Assembly: GCA_002400415.1 (NCBI GenBank) | Contig: DGQP01000014.1 | Span: 62,001-126,000 of the forward strand | DNA from: Chitinophagaceae bacterium UBA4411 | Lineage (GTDB): Bacteria; Bacteroidota; Bacteroidia; Chitinophagales; Chitinophagaceae | Direction of reading: 5' to 3' | Length of the DNA: 64,000 bases | Shown: positions 33,030 through 40,307 of the stretch, piece after piece | Layout: each line of letters starts with the position of its first letter | Position numbering within the stretch: position 1 is the first letter of the stretch | Notes under the pieces: model-generated | What the model was told of the DNA's origin: nothing | The model's database searches: none | Seen by the model: only the letters and a program-made list of their open reading frames with translations | Made by a program: the position numbers and the translations under genes

Positions 33030-34019
33030 ATGAGGATCGCTATCAATGGAATGGGCCGTATCGGCCGCTTATTATTCAGAAGGTTATTACATCATCCGGG
33101 TGTGGAATTAGTGGCGGTAAATGATATCATGCCATCGGAAAACCTGGTCTACCTGGTTAAATATGATTCGGTATATGGCACTTTCCCGGAACAGGTAATA
33201 CTGGAAGGAGATACAATTGTGGCTGCCGGCCAATCTGTCAAAGCCTTCCGGGCTGATCATCCGTCCCAACTTCCCTGGAAAGAATTGGGGGTGGATGTGG
33301 TACTGGAATGCTCAGGCAGCTTCTCCAATTATACCGCTGCTGCCGGGCATTTAAAAGCCGGGGCCAGGAAAGTTTTGTTATCCACCACCGGTTCAGCTGA
33401 TATCCCTTTACTGATTTATGGATTTAACCACAGTGCAGTAACGGCAGATACAGATATAATATCCCCGGGAGGTTGTATGACGAATTGCTCGGTACATATT
33501 TTATATATCCTGAACGCCATCGGCATCCGGTCAGCACAGCTGAACATCCTGCATTCTTATACATCAAGACAGGAATTGGTGGATGCCCCGCATCAGCAAT
33601 TCCGCCGTGGCCGGGCTGCCGCAGAGTCCATCATACCTGTCGAAATCGATCTTCAGCATTCGCTGGGGAAACTGATGCCCGGGATGGAGAACAGGATCGC
33701 TGCGGTGTCCACCAGAATACCGGTGGCCAACGGGGCGATGGCTGATTTTACTGTTCAGCTGAATGAAGCTGTACCGGTGAAACAGGTAAACACACTTTTT
33801 AAAAAAGCCGCACAGGGTGAATATAAAGGCATACTGGATTATACCGAGGAACCATTAGTTTCATTAGATATCAAAGGCAATACCCATTCCTGCCTGATTG
33901 ATGGGACTCTTACCTCTGTAGTGGGCCAGCAGGTAAAACTGATTGCCTGGTTTGATAATGAATACGGGTTTACCAGCCGCATGATCGACTGGCTGGATTA
34001 CTGGAAAAAAATACTGTGA
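33030..34019 (+). CDS. Divergent glyceraldehyde-3-phosphate dehydrogenase homologue
   Basis: A 329-residue protein with the full GAPDH layout: INGMGRIGRLLFRRLL (NAD-binding start, D32 kept, so NAD rather than NADP is likely), catalytic C149 and H175 (HSYTSRQELVD), RRGRAAAESIIP and WFDNEYGFTSRMIDW at the end. The active-site block reads GGCMTNC instead of the nearly invariant SCTTNC, and the usual TMPMFV-type segment is replaced. It may be a paralogue acting on another aldehyde phosphate such as erythrose 4-phosphate, or a redox-sensing variant. It stands alone, convergent with the next gene (5-base gap). Confidence 0.87.
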   Translation: MRIAINGMGRIGRLLFRRLLHHPGVELVAVNDIMPSENLVYLVKYDSVYGTFPEQVILEGDTIVAAGQSVKAFRADHPSQLPWKELGVDVVLECSGSFSNYTAAAGHLKAGARKVLLSTTGSADIPLLIYGFNHSAVTADTDIISPGGCMTNCSVHILYILNAIGIRSAQLNILHSYTSRQELVDAPHQQFRRGRAAAESIIPVEIDLQHSLGKLMPGMENRIAAVSTRIPVANGAMADFTVQLNEAVPVKQVNTLFKKAAQGEYKGILDYTEEPLVSLDIKGNTHSCLIDGTLTSVVGQQVKLIAWFDNEYGFTSRMIDWLDYWKKIL

Positions 34020-34024
34020 GCTGG

Positions 34025-35479
34025 TTATTGTTCGATCCATAGTACTGAGTTGCCGGTATTGTACTCGTTATCCTCCCAGAGTTTATTGCCGGGATCAATG
34101 ATCCATTTTCCATCCACGATAAATTTATAGAGATGCTTGCCGGGATCAAGATGTACGGTGAAAACCCATTCATCCCCTTCTTTTTTCATAGCCAGTGAGT
34201 TGGGGCTCCAGTAGTTAAAATCTCCCGCCAGGAAAACAGATCTTGCATTGGTAAAACCTTTTAGCCGGAAGGTATAGTTAGGGTCAATAATAAAACAGGA
34301 AGTTTCTTTTTTACCGGGATTGTTCTGCTGACCCACCGTATCGGTTGCCCATTCACCATCCACCTTGTACCTGTATTCATAATTACCCGGACCCAGTGAA
34401 TAATATAATTCCCAGCCCCCGGTTGTTTTTTGCATATACAGTTCATCATCCCGCCACTTGTTGAACGAGCCGGTGAGGATCACCTGCCGGGCTTCGGGGA
34501 AACCGGGCAGGAAGAACAAATGCATCTTCCCCATTCTGATCACCGAATTAAAATCATTGAATTCATTGGGGTATTTATCCCTATTCGCGGGATCTGTCAT
34601 CCATTTCCCATCCACCACGAATTTATAGGTATGTGTGCCATCGGCGAGGTAAACGGGCAACTCCCACCCTGTGGCCGTTTTGCTGAAAGCCAGTTCCTTT
34701 TCCTGCCAGTCATTAAAACTGCCGGCAATAAATACTCTTTTTGCATTGCTATAACCAGCCAGCCGGAAAATATAATTGTTGTAATAAAATACCGAATTGA
34801 TATTCCCCTTCCCATCGTTTTCGTTCAGCCGGTTATCCATATCAACGATCCAGTTACCATCCACGATGAACTTATACCAGTATTTACCCGGTTTTAATTT
34901 TACCCCTGCGACCCAGCCACTGTCAGTCTTTGTCATTGGTAAATTGTCAGGTACCCAGTTATTAAAACTGCCGGCCAGCATTACTTTGCCGGCTTTTAAA
35001 TTATTACGCAGGTAAAAAACAACTAATGAATCTTCTGTAATACGGAAGGGCTGTTTATTCCGGAAACGGTTATATCCCATTACCACTTTATTACTTACGG
35101 CAGGAAATTCACCATCCGGGAATTGCTTCTTTTCCATCAGCCTGATTTTCTCAGCATAATCATTCAGGCCGTCCAGCCCTTCAATGAATTTAGAGAAAAT
35201 GCAAACCTCGTTGTTATTGATCACAATTTTCCATCCCTGTTTTTTTAGGGAGTCTTCAAATCCTTTGGCAAGAAATTGATTCAATGCCAGCGATTGCAAA
35301 CCATATTGTGTAATAAAACTATCGAGTGAAGCAACAGGAATATTTTTGCCAATGGCAATATGCATCTGCCCGTTCTTAATCGTGTATTGCGTTAAAGGGG
35401 GCTGTGCATTCACGGCAACAACGAAACCGGCGAGCAAAAGAAGGAGAAGGCAGGTTACCCTTGCACCCTGTTTTATCAT
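34025..35479 (-). CDS. Secreted protein with four tandem AMPK-type glycogen-binding modules
   Basis: A 484-residue protein with a signal peptide (ends VVAVNAQ, residue 26), an N-terminal unknown part (27-150), and four tandem modules at about 151-233, 236-316, 319-398 and 402-482. Each module has the pattern V-x-L-A-G-S-F-N-x-W, then G-W-x-x-x-V-x-L-x-P-G-x-Y-x-Y-K-F-x-V-D-G-x-W, the E-set fold of the AMPK/CBM48 glycogen-binding family. The start at 35479 is decided by an unusually good Shine-Dalgarno (GAGGAGGG, complement of 35491-35498) nine bases upstream; ATGs at 35500 and 35506 lack one. It probably binds alpha-glucan outside the cytoplasm. Confidence 0.85.
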   Translation of the reverse strand: MIKQGARVTCLLLLLLAGFVVAVNAQPPLTQYTIKNGQMHIAIGKNIPVASLDSFITQYGLQSLALNQFLAKGFEDSLKKQGWKIVINNNEVCIFSKFIEGLDGLNDYAEKIRLMEKKQFPDGEFPAVSNKVVMGYNRFRNKQPFRITEDSLVVFYLRNNLKAGKVMLAGSFNNWVPDNLPMTKTDSGWVAGVKLKPGKYWYKFIVDGNWIVDMDNRLNENDGKGNINSVFYYNNYIFRLAGYSNAKRVFIAGSFNDWQEKELAFSKTATGWELPVYLADGTHTYKFVVDGKWMTDPANRDKYPNEFNDFNSVIRMGKMHLFFLPGFPEARQVILTGSFNKWRDDELYMQKTTGGWELYYSLGPGNYEYRYKVDGEWATDTVGQQNNPGKKETSCFIIDPNYTFRLKGFTNARSVFLAGDFNYWSPNSLAMKKEGDEWVFTVHLDPGKHLYKFIVDGKWIIDPGNKLWEDNEYNTGNSVLWIEQ

Positions 35480-35496
35480 ATGGCTGATCTCCCTCC

Positions 35497-36492
35497 TCAT
35501 TTCCATAAGTACATTTTACGTGTTACAAAATTAAACCCTATTTTTTGTAAGGAGAGAAAATCAAATCCTAATATTCCATCCACGCAGCCGCCGTAAGAAA
35601 AACAGGTTTTTTCCAGGTTCGTGATCATTACGGGCAGGTCATTTACCTGTTGCCCGCCAATGACCAGTTTTTGCAGGTCGCCCCGCAAAGCTTCCACTTT
35701 TGCATTCCCGGCCCCGGTGAGAATGATCCGTCCGTTGATGTTTACCTGTTCAAAGACTTTATCGGGCAGGCGGCTGTCCAGTACATTCGACTCGGCCCCG
35801 CTGTCAATAATCAGGCGTATTTTTTTTCCTGCCAGTTCCGTCTTTACAATGATCCGGTCATCTTTCACTTCAATGGGGATGGTATGATAAGCTGCCGTGT
35901 CGCGGAGCATTTCGTTTTGACTGGCCGGGTCATCTTTCCTGCCCGCTTTGCGCAGGTGGAGCTGGTTTCTTTCAAAATCGATGATCATTTCATACCTGTC
36001 CAGTAATTGCATACCGATCAGGCCAAGTATCTTCACCCCCTTGCTGTTTTCAATATGCCCCAGGTTTACCAGGTCAGCTTTTACCCGGTAATGCTCGGTG
36101 GCACCAAACCGGAAATTACTGATCACCGTTTGCAGGGCTGTGCTGATCTCGCCTGTCATTCCTCCTTTTTGTTCGTTCTGTTCCCAGTTGGTTTCATATT
36201 GCCGGAAATAAGTCATATTCAGCACTAAATGAGGACAGCCTGTATCCAGGATAAAACTCCCTTCAATTGTATCTGCTTTTGCCTTTACGAGGATAAGGTT
36301 CCCTGCCCTGCTGAATGGAATTACAATAACTGCTGAACCGGTATCGTATTTAGCTTCGCTGAAAACATTGATGGACAATTCAGCCGGAGGAGTTGCAGGG
36401 CCCGGAACTTTACGGGCAAATAGCCAATTGCCGGCCAGCAGCTGCATGCAAAGCATACCCATCATTGTATAAAGCCGGTAATTAAAAAGCAT
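35497..36492 (-). CDS. Two-lobed retropepsin-like aspartic protease
   Basis: A 331-residue exported protein with an N-terminal hydrophobic segment. It has two copies of the aspartic-protease half-site: FILDTGCPHLVLN (D83-T-G) and LIIDSGAESNVLD (D230-S-G), each followed by the usual strand and psi-loop (GLIGMQLLDRYEMIIDF in the first, GILGFDFLSLQKIGFNF in the second). The two lobes fold together so that the two Asp residues can form one active site, as in pepsin but with retropepsin-like halves. It precedes the four-module glycan-binding gene by 17 bases and is co-transcribed with it. A palindrome lies at its promoter (36500-36523). Confidence 0.82.
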   Translation of the reverse strand: MLFNYRLYTMMGMLCMQLLAGNWLFARKVPGPATPPAELSINVFSEAKYDTGSAVIVIPFSRAGNLILVKAKADTIEGSFILDTGCPHLVLNMTYFRQYETNWEQNEQKGGMTGEISTALQTVISNFRFGATEHYRVKADLVNLGHIENSKGVKILGLIGMQLLDRYEMIIDFERNQLHLRKAGRKDDPASQNEMLRDTAAYHTIPIEVKDDRIIVKTELAGKKIRLIIDSGAESNVLDSRLPDKVFEQVNINGRIILTGAGNAKVEALRGDLQKLVIGGQQVNDLPVMITNLEKTCFSYGGCVDGILGFDFLSLQKIGFNFVTRKMYLWK

Positions 36493-36499
36493 TGGTTTT

Positions 36500-36523
36500 T
36501 GATCGGGATAAATATACCGATCA
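36500..36523. promoter_or_regulatory. Inverted repeat around a -7-like element before the aspartic protease gene
   Basis: TGATCGG (36500-36506) and CCGATCA (36517-36523) are perfect arms. On the minus strand the 10-base centre holds TATATTTA, 7 of 8 to TAnnTTTG. The element lies 8-31 bases upstream of the ATG at 36492. Confidence 0.4.
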
Positions 36524-36613
36524 GTTGTGTCAAATCCCGGGGCTTAATGACTAAAGGCACATTCCTTTCTTAGCCGGGAATAAATGTTAATGGATTTAAT
36601 AAACAGTTATTAG

Positions 36614-37084
36614 TTACAGTTCATCAACCTGTCGCCTGTAATCATATTGCAGGTCTTCGTGCAAAGATGCCAGTACCGTATTGATCTTTTTCAGCTGCGA
36701 TAAATAGAGATTATGGATAACAGCATTCTGGCGGATGGGAATACCGGAGTCTTTGAGTATGGTGCAGAAATGTATCCTGACAGCAAGATCGGTTTCTTTG
36801 CTGCCGCTGTAACGGCTGTATTTATTGATGATCCTGACTATCTTCCGGAGACTTTTTTTAGCAAAGTACAATTGTGACTGGTTGATTTCGCCAAACAGTT
36901 CATCAATTTCATTCTTTACAGCAGTCACAAATCCCTCTTCGTTATGTGCTTCAAATAACAGGTAGGTCAGCAGTTCTTTATTTTCTTTTTTGAAACGGGA
37001 GAGCCGGAGACATAATTCCACCAGTTCGCCGGGCTTGCAGTTCTGCAGCTCCTGTTTTATTTCATGTACCGTGGCAGCTTTCAT
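36614..37084 (-). CDS. Unknown helical protein
   Basis: A 156-residue soluble, almost wholly helical protein (EIKQELQNCKPGELVELCLR, FAKKSLRKIVRIINKYSRYS, LSQLKKINTVLASLHEDLQY). The ATG at 37084 is chosen because a longer frame from 37219 would overlap the metallophosphoesterase gene by 116 bases. It starts 19 bases after the end of that gene, so it is probably the second gene of a two-gene unit. I know no function; the fold resembles small alpha-helical repeat proteins. Confidence 0.6.
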   Translation of the reverse strand: MKAATVHEIKQELQNCKPGELVELCLRLSRFKKENKELLTYLLFEAHNEEGFVTAVKNEIDELFGEINQSQLYFAKKSLRKIVRIINKYSRYSGSKETDLAVRIHFCTILKDSGIPIRQNAVIHNLYLSQLKKINTVLASLHEDLQYDYRRQVDEL

Positions 37085-37103
37085 GGGGCGAAAGTAGGCA
37101 AGT

Positions 37104-38213
37104 TTAGTTCCTGATGGAAACCGGTAACCGGAAACGTTCACCTGCCGCACTGATCCTGTAATAAATACCATCGCTATACAAAACCGCTTCTGATTTTCCT
37201 TCTTTATGATGGGGTACATCTGTGTTGATCACTTTACCATGATGCCATACGCTGATCGTGTCTGCCACAATGGAGTGACCGGTAAAAATATGCTGTACAG
37301 AGAATCTCGACAAGGTTCTGTGAATCTGCCCGGGCAGGGCTTTATCCGGGTCGGGTTTGTAATAACCCCGGTACCAGAAGGGCCCGTCATCATTGTACAA
37401 AACAGGTAATTTTTTATCAGGATAGATATAAAGGCTGTCAGAATAAAAAGGTTTTACCAGTTTGTTGATCTCTTCGGGTGAAAGCCTGAGTTTGTTTACT
37501 GCATCAGAGATTCCGCCATGCACGAAAATATTATCCCCGATCTTTTCAATCACATTCTTGGTACGCAGCCAGCGTCCCAGTTCTGTATGTTCATCAAATA
37601 ATTGCTCGTACTTTACATTCAGCAGGCCGGTACTTTCTTTATATTTTTTATTGACATACCTGGTATCTCCGCTCATGATCATGATTTCATGATTGCCCAG
37701 GATGTAATGGACATACCCCCCGGCGACTCTGGCTTTATCTTCAAGTGCATAGATGAACCATAATAATTCGGTTACCTGCTGGCCCCGATCCACAAAATCA
37801 CCGGATAATACCAGGTGCCCGTTCCCGAAGACCCAGTTCAGATCACTATCAATAACCCCGCAGCCCTGTAATAATTTCCTGAACCCTGCAAAATTTCCCT
37901 CTATATCAGAGAGGATCAATTGCTTTCCGGGAAGAGGAAATACAGAAGGCTCATTAATAAGTTCGCTTTTAAGCGTAACAGGAAAGGTTTTACCCGTAAT
38001 ATCGGTGTTGATGGCAAGAACAACGTTCTTCCGGGAAGAAACCGGCATGCTATCCACCCGGGCAATCTTGCCACCACTACTCTCTTCCAGTATTTTCTTA
38101 ATATAGATATGTTCATTGTGATAGGAAACATAAGGGCCATCCACCGTAGTTTCACCAAAAGGCAAAACAAAGGGTATAAAAAAAAGAATTGCAAACTGGC
38201 GGACTTTCTTCAT
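37104..38213 (-). CDS. Calcineurin-like metallophosphoesterase, exported
   Basis: A 369-residue protein with an N-terminal signal/anchor (FAILFFIPFVLPFGE). Phosphoesterase motifs in order: SDIEGN (D103, E105), GDFVDRG (138-144), GNHE (173-176), HGG and TGHS. In most relatives the first motif is D-x-H; here Glu replaces His, as in a Bacteroidota subgroup related to Ser/Thr phosphatases. The enzyme probably removes phosphate from a protein or small ester in the periplasm. The ATG at 38213 gives the correct signal peptide; an upstream start at 38339 does not. Confidence 0.85.
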   Translation of the reverse strand: MKKVRQFAILFFIPFVLPFGETTVDGPYVSYHNEHIYIKKILEESSGGKIARVDSMPVSSRKNVVLAINTDITGKTFPVTLKSELINEPSVFPLPGKQLILSDIEGNFAGFRKLLQGCGVIDSDLNWVFGNGHLVLSGDFVDRGQQVTELLWFIYALEDKARVAGGYVHYILGNHEIMIMSGDTRYVNKKYKESTGLLNVKYEQLFDEHTELGRWLRTKNVIEKIGDNIFVHGGISDAVNKLRLSPEEINKLVKPFYSDSLYIYPDKKLPVLYNDDGPFWYRGYYKPDPDKALPGQIHRTLSRFSVQHIFTGHSIVADTISVWHHGKVINTDVPHHKEGKSEAVLYSDGIYYRISAAGERFRLPVSIRN

Positions 38214-38292
38214 GATGCTGGTATTAGCGCTTTGTTTTATGGTAAAAAACCAGAAACAGTTTTGTATCACAATTAAATGTAAAATTATTTCT

Positions 38293-38742
38293 CTACACAG
38301 GAACAATCCGGGTCTTCCAGCCGGCAGCAGACATTTCAAATTTTATCTCTCCCTTGCCATAGACGCCGGTCTCTTTCCAGCCGGCCTTCCGGTAAAAGGT
38401 TTCAGCTCTTGTTCCGGGACTGGTACTCAGCCAGATCGTTTGAGTTGTTTGCTGAAAATACCAATCCAGCATATCATCGTGCAGCCGGCGGCCGATTCCT
38501 TTTTTATCAAAACCGGGTTGAATAAACAGCGCCCACACATTATGATCCACCAGGTCAGCGATTGCAAAACCAACGATTTTGCCCTCCACTTCACAAACCC
38601 AGCCTTTGCCCCTGTTCATCATATAATCCTCGCAATCCTTGTCTGTTACCAGGGCCGGGTTTGATAAAGTGTTTTCCGTTACCGCGTTGCGGACAACCTG
38701 TATCTGCCCAATATCATTTTTAGTAGCTTCTCTGAAGATCAT
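38293..38742 (-). CDS. GNAT-family N-acetyltransferase
   Basis: A 149-residue protein starting with MIFREATKNDIGQIQVVRN, the usual first strand and helix of a GNAT domain. The acetyl-CoA-binding loop is VWALFIQPGFDKKGIGRRLH (Q/R-x-x-G-x-G/A: KKGIGRRL), followed by IWLSTSPGTRAETFYRKAGW, which is the typical beta-4/helix and YxKxGW end. It acetylates an amine of unknown identity (protein, polyamine or antibiotic). In-frame ATGs at 38751 and 38775 are possible but give extra residues before the conserved start. Confidence 0.85.
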   Translation of the reverse strand: MIFREATKNDIGQIQVVRNAVTENTLSNPALVTDKDCEDYMMNRGKGWVCEVEGKIVGFAIADLVDHNVWALFIQPGFDKKGIGRRLHDDMLDWYFQQTTQTIWLSTSPGTRAETFYRKAGWKETGVYGKGEIKFEMSAAGWKTRIVPV

Positions 38743-38927
38743 TGACTGCATATATAGTTTTGGTACTTTTTTCAACCGGAATCCCGTTTCTCTTTAAAAA
38801 TTGACCTGCATCATCATAGTCTGCTGCCTGAGAGCAACGGTATACTTCATAAAGGGCAAATATCCTGTTTCTTATTTTATTAACAGTCCCTGAATAACTA
38901 AGACGAAAAATTGAGAGCCCTGCAGGT

Positions 38928-38935
38928 TACTTTTG
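38928..38935 (+). promoter_or_regulatory. Possible -7 element for the AMPK-type gene
   Basis: A perfect TACTTTTG (TAnnTTTG) lies 100 bases upstream of the ATG at 39036. The -33 region is poor, with an ATTG 14 bases upstream. If used, the leader is about 90 nt. Confidence 0.35.
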
Positions 38936-39035
38936 CAAAATCAGGGTATTAAGGGCTTAAAAGGCGATGCCTCCGGTTATATGCTTGGCCATTTGATAAC
39001 AGCATTCTGAAAATCAACATTTTAAAAAGAGCCAA

Positions 39036-39326
39036 ATGGTACAAAAGACCTACTACAAAACGAAAGATTATTGCAAGGTAAAATTTTCCTTTAAGGTTGA
39101 AAATGCAGAAACTATTGAGATTTTAGGTCTCAACAGCGATTGGAAAAATGCAGTGATCATGAGTAAAAAGAAAGACGGCAGCTTCAGTGCTGACGTTAAC
39201 CTGCCGAAAGATTCAAAACATGAGTTCAAATACCTGGTGAACGAAACAGAGTGGTTGAATGAGCCCGAAGCAGACGAAACAGCTCCGAATGAATTTGGCG
39301 GAACAAATAGTGTAATTACCCTTTAA
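39036..39326 (+). CDS. Single-domain AMPK/CBM48-type (isoamylase early-set) protein
   Basis: A 96-residue cytosolic protein that is essentially one early-set/glycogen-binding domain: VKFSFKVENAETIEILGLNS, the conserved Trp (NSDWKN), then GSFSADVNLPKDSKHEFKYL and NETEWLNEPEADETAPN with GGTNSVITL at the end. It is related to the modules of the secreted protein at 34025-35479, but without signal peptide, so it would meet glycogen or glycogen enzymes inside the cell. Such free-standing domains are frequent in Bacteroidota; their binding partner is not known. Confidence 0.82.
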   Translation: MVQKTYYKTKDYCKVKFSFKVENAETIEILGLNSDWKNAVIMSKKKDGSFSADVNLPKDSKHEFKYLVNETEWLNEPEADETAPNEFGGTNSVITL

Positions 39327-39349
39327 TCTTTTCGTTTTCACGATTTTTT

Positions 39350-40108
39350 TTACCGGCTGTTTTTGAATAAAAAATAGCCGGGATTTTTGTTGGTATGATT
39401 TAATAATACCGACTCGACTTCTTTTTTATATACGCCGGCTCCCCGGCTGTTGAGATGAAGTCCGTCAATAGTAAGATGGAGTTTTCTTTGCCGGCTTAAC
39501 CGGTCCGGGTTGCCCGTTATGCAACTGATTTTGTCAAATAGGCTCACCCTGAAGAAACCAGCCAGGAAATAATCGTTGGTACTGAATTGTTGCAGGCAAC
39601 CATCCATAAGGGCGCCGGTATCTGCCAGCAAACAATTATCACGGGCGGAAACTTCCCTGATCACTTCGTTTATTTTCTTTCGTGTGCAATTCAGGGCAAA
39701 ACTGGCTGCTTCATTCATACAGCCTAATGTCATTAGCATAATAGTAGCTTTGCTTTTTTCCCTGATCATGGTTATTGCTGCCCGGAGTTTTTTTTCAAAA
39801 GAAACAGGGTCAGGCTGCGGGGCATAGCCCCTTTTAAGCAGGCGATCACCGGCTGAACGAAAAAGAAATCCCCGTTTGGCAAGCGAGGGAATCAGAATAT
39901 CATTATTGCCTGCCAGTAATACGATCATATCATAACCAGGATACTTAAGAAGTATCTGCCTGACCCGTTCAGTAATTTTAACCAGTGTATCCCCGTTTTT
40001 CCCGGCATTGACAATTGTCCATTCCGGGTGAGCATCTGCGATTTGTTTCACCCAGTTCACACCCAATGCACCCTTTATAATGCTATCACCTGCAAATAAT
40101 ATTCTCAT
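39350..40108 (-). CDS. SGNH/GDSL-family hydrolase
   Basis: A 252-residue protein with the four SGNH blocks: FAGDSIIKG (nucleophile S9), the Gly block NAGKNGDT, the Asn block LLAGNNDIL, and TIDGLHLNSRGAG (catalytic Asp and His). These enzymes hydrolyse esters or thioesters of lipids, carbohydrates or acyl groups. No signal peptide is visible at the start MRILFAGDS, so it is probably cytosolic. The gene overlaps the terminator of the convergent small gene. The substrate is unknown. Confidence 0.88.
   Translation of the reverse strand: MRILFAGDSIIKGALGVNWVKQIADAHPEWTIVNAGKNGDTLVKITERVRQILLKYPGYDMIVLLAGNNDILIPSLAKRGFLFRSAGDRLLKRGYAPQPDPVSFEKKLRAAITMIREKSKATIMLMTLGCMNEAASFALNCTRKKINEVIREVSARDNCLLADTGALMDGCLQQFSTNDYFLAGFFRVSLFDKISCITGNPDRLSRQRKLHLTIDGLHLNSRGAGVYKKEVESVLLNHTNKNPGYFLFKNSR
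39353..39388 (+). terminator. Hairpin terminator after the AMPK-type gene
   Basis: A 12-bp stem (39353-39364 with 39370-39381, one G-U pair) with a 5-nt loop and a following T5. It lies within the last codons of the convergent SGNH gene. Confidence 0.75.
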
Positions 40109-40307
40109 GTACGAACTTTATAACGAAGACTGATACCTCACAAAAGTACCTTGCCGGTAACTGCCCGAAAACCGGATCTATATGAACTGTTCTTTTTTTG
40201 TATTGAACTGCGGCAAATCTGCATTTAGGTAAAACACGAGGTAGTTTTCCTGTAGCAGGTATAACTGTTTCTTGGTATTTTTCGACCTTATTACAAACCC
40301 CAATATC

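Noticed and set aside
34025..35479. Regular repeats that could suggest a CRISPR-like or tandem DNA array
   Set aside because: The periodicity is of about 250 bases and exists at the protein level (four E-set modules); the DNA copies are diverged.
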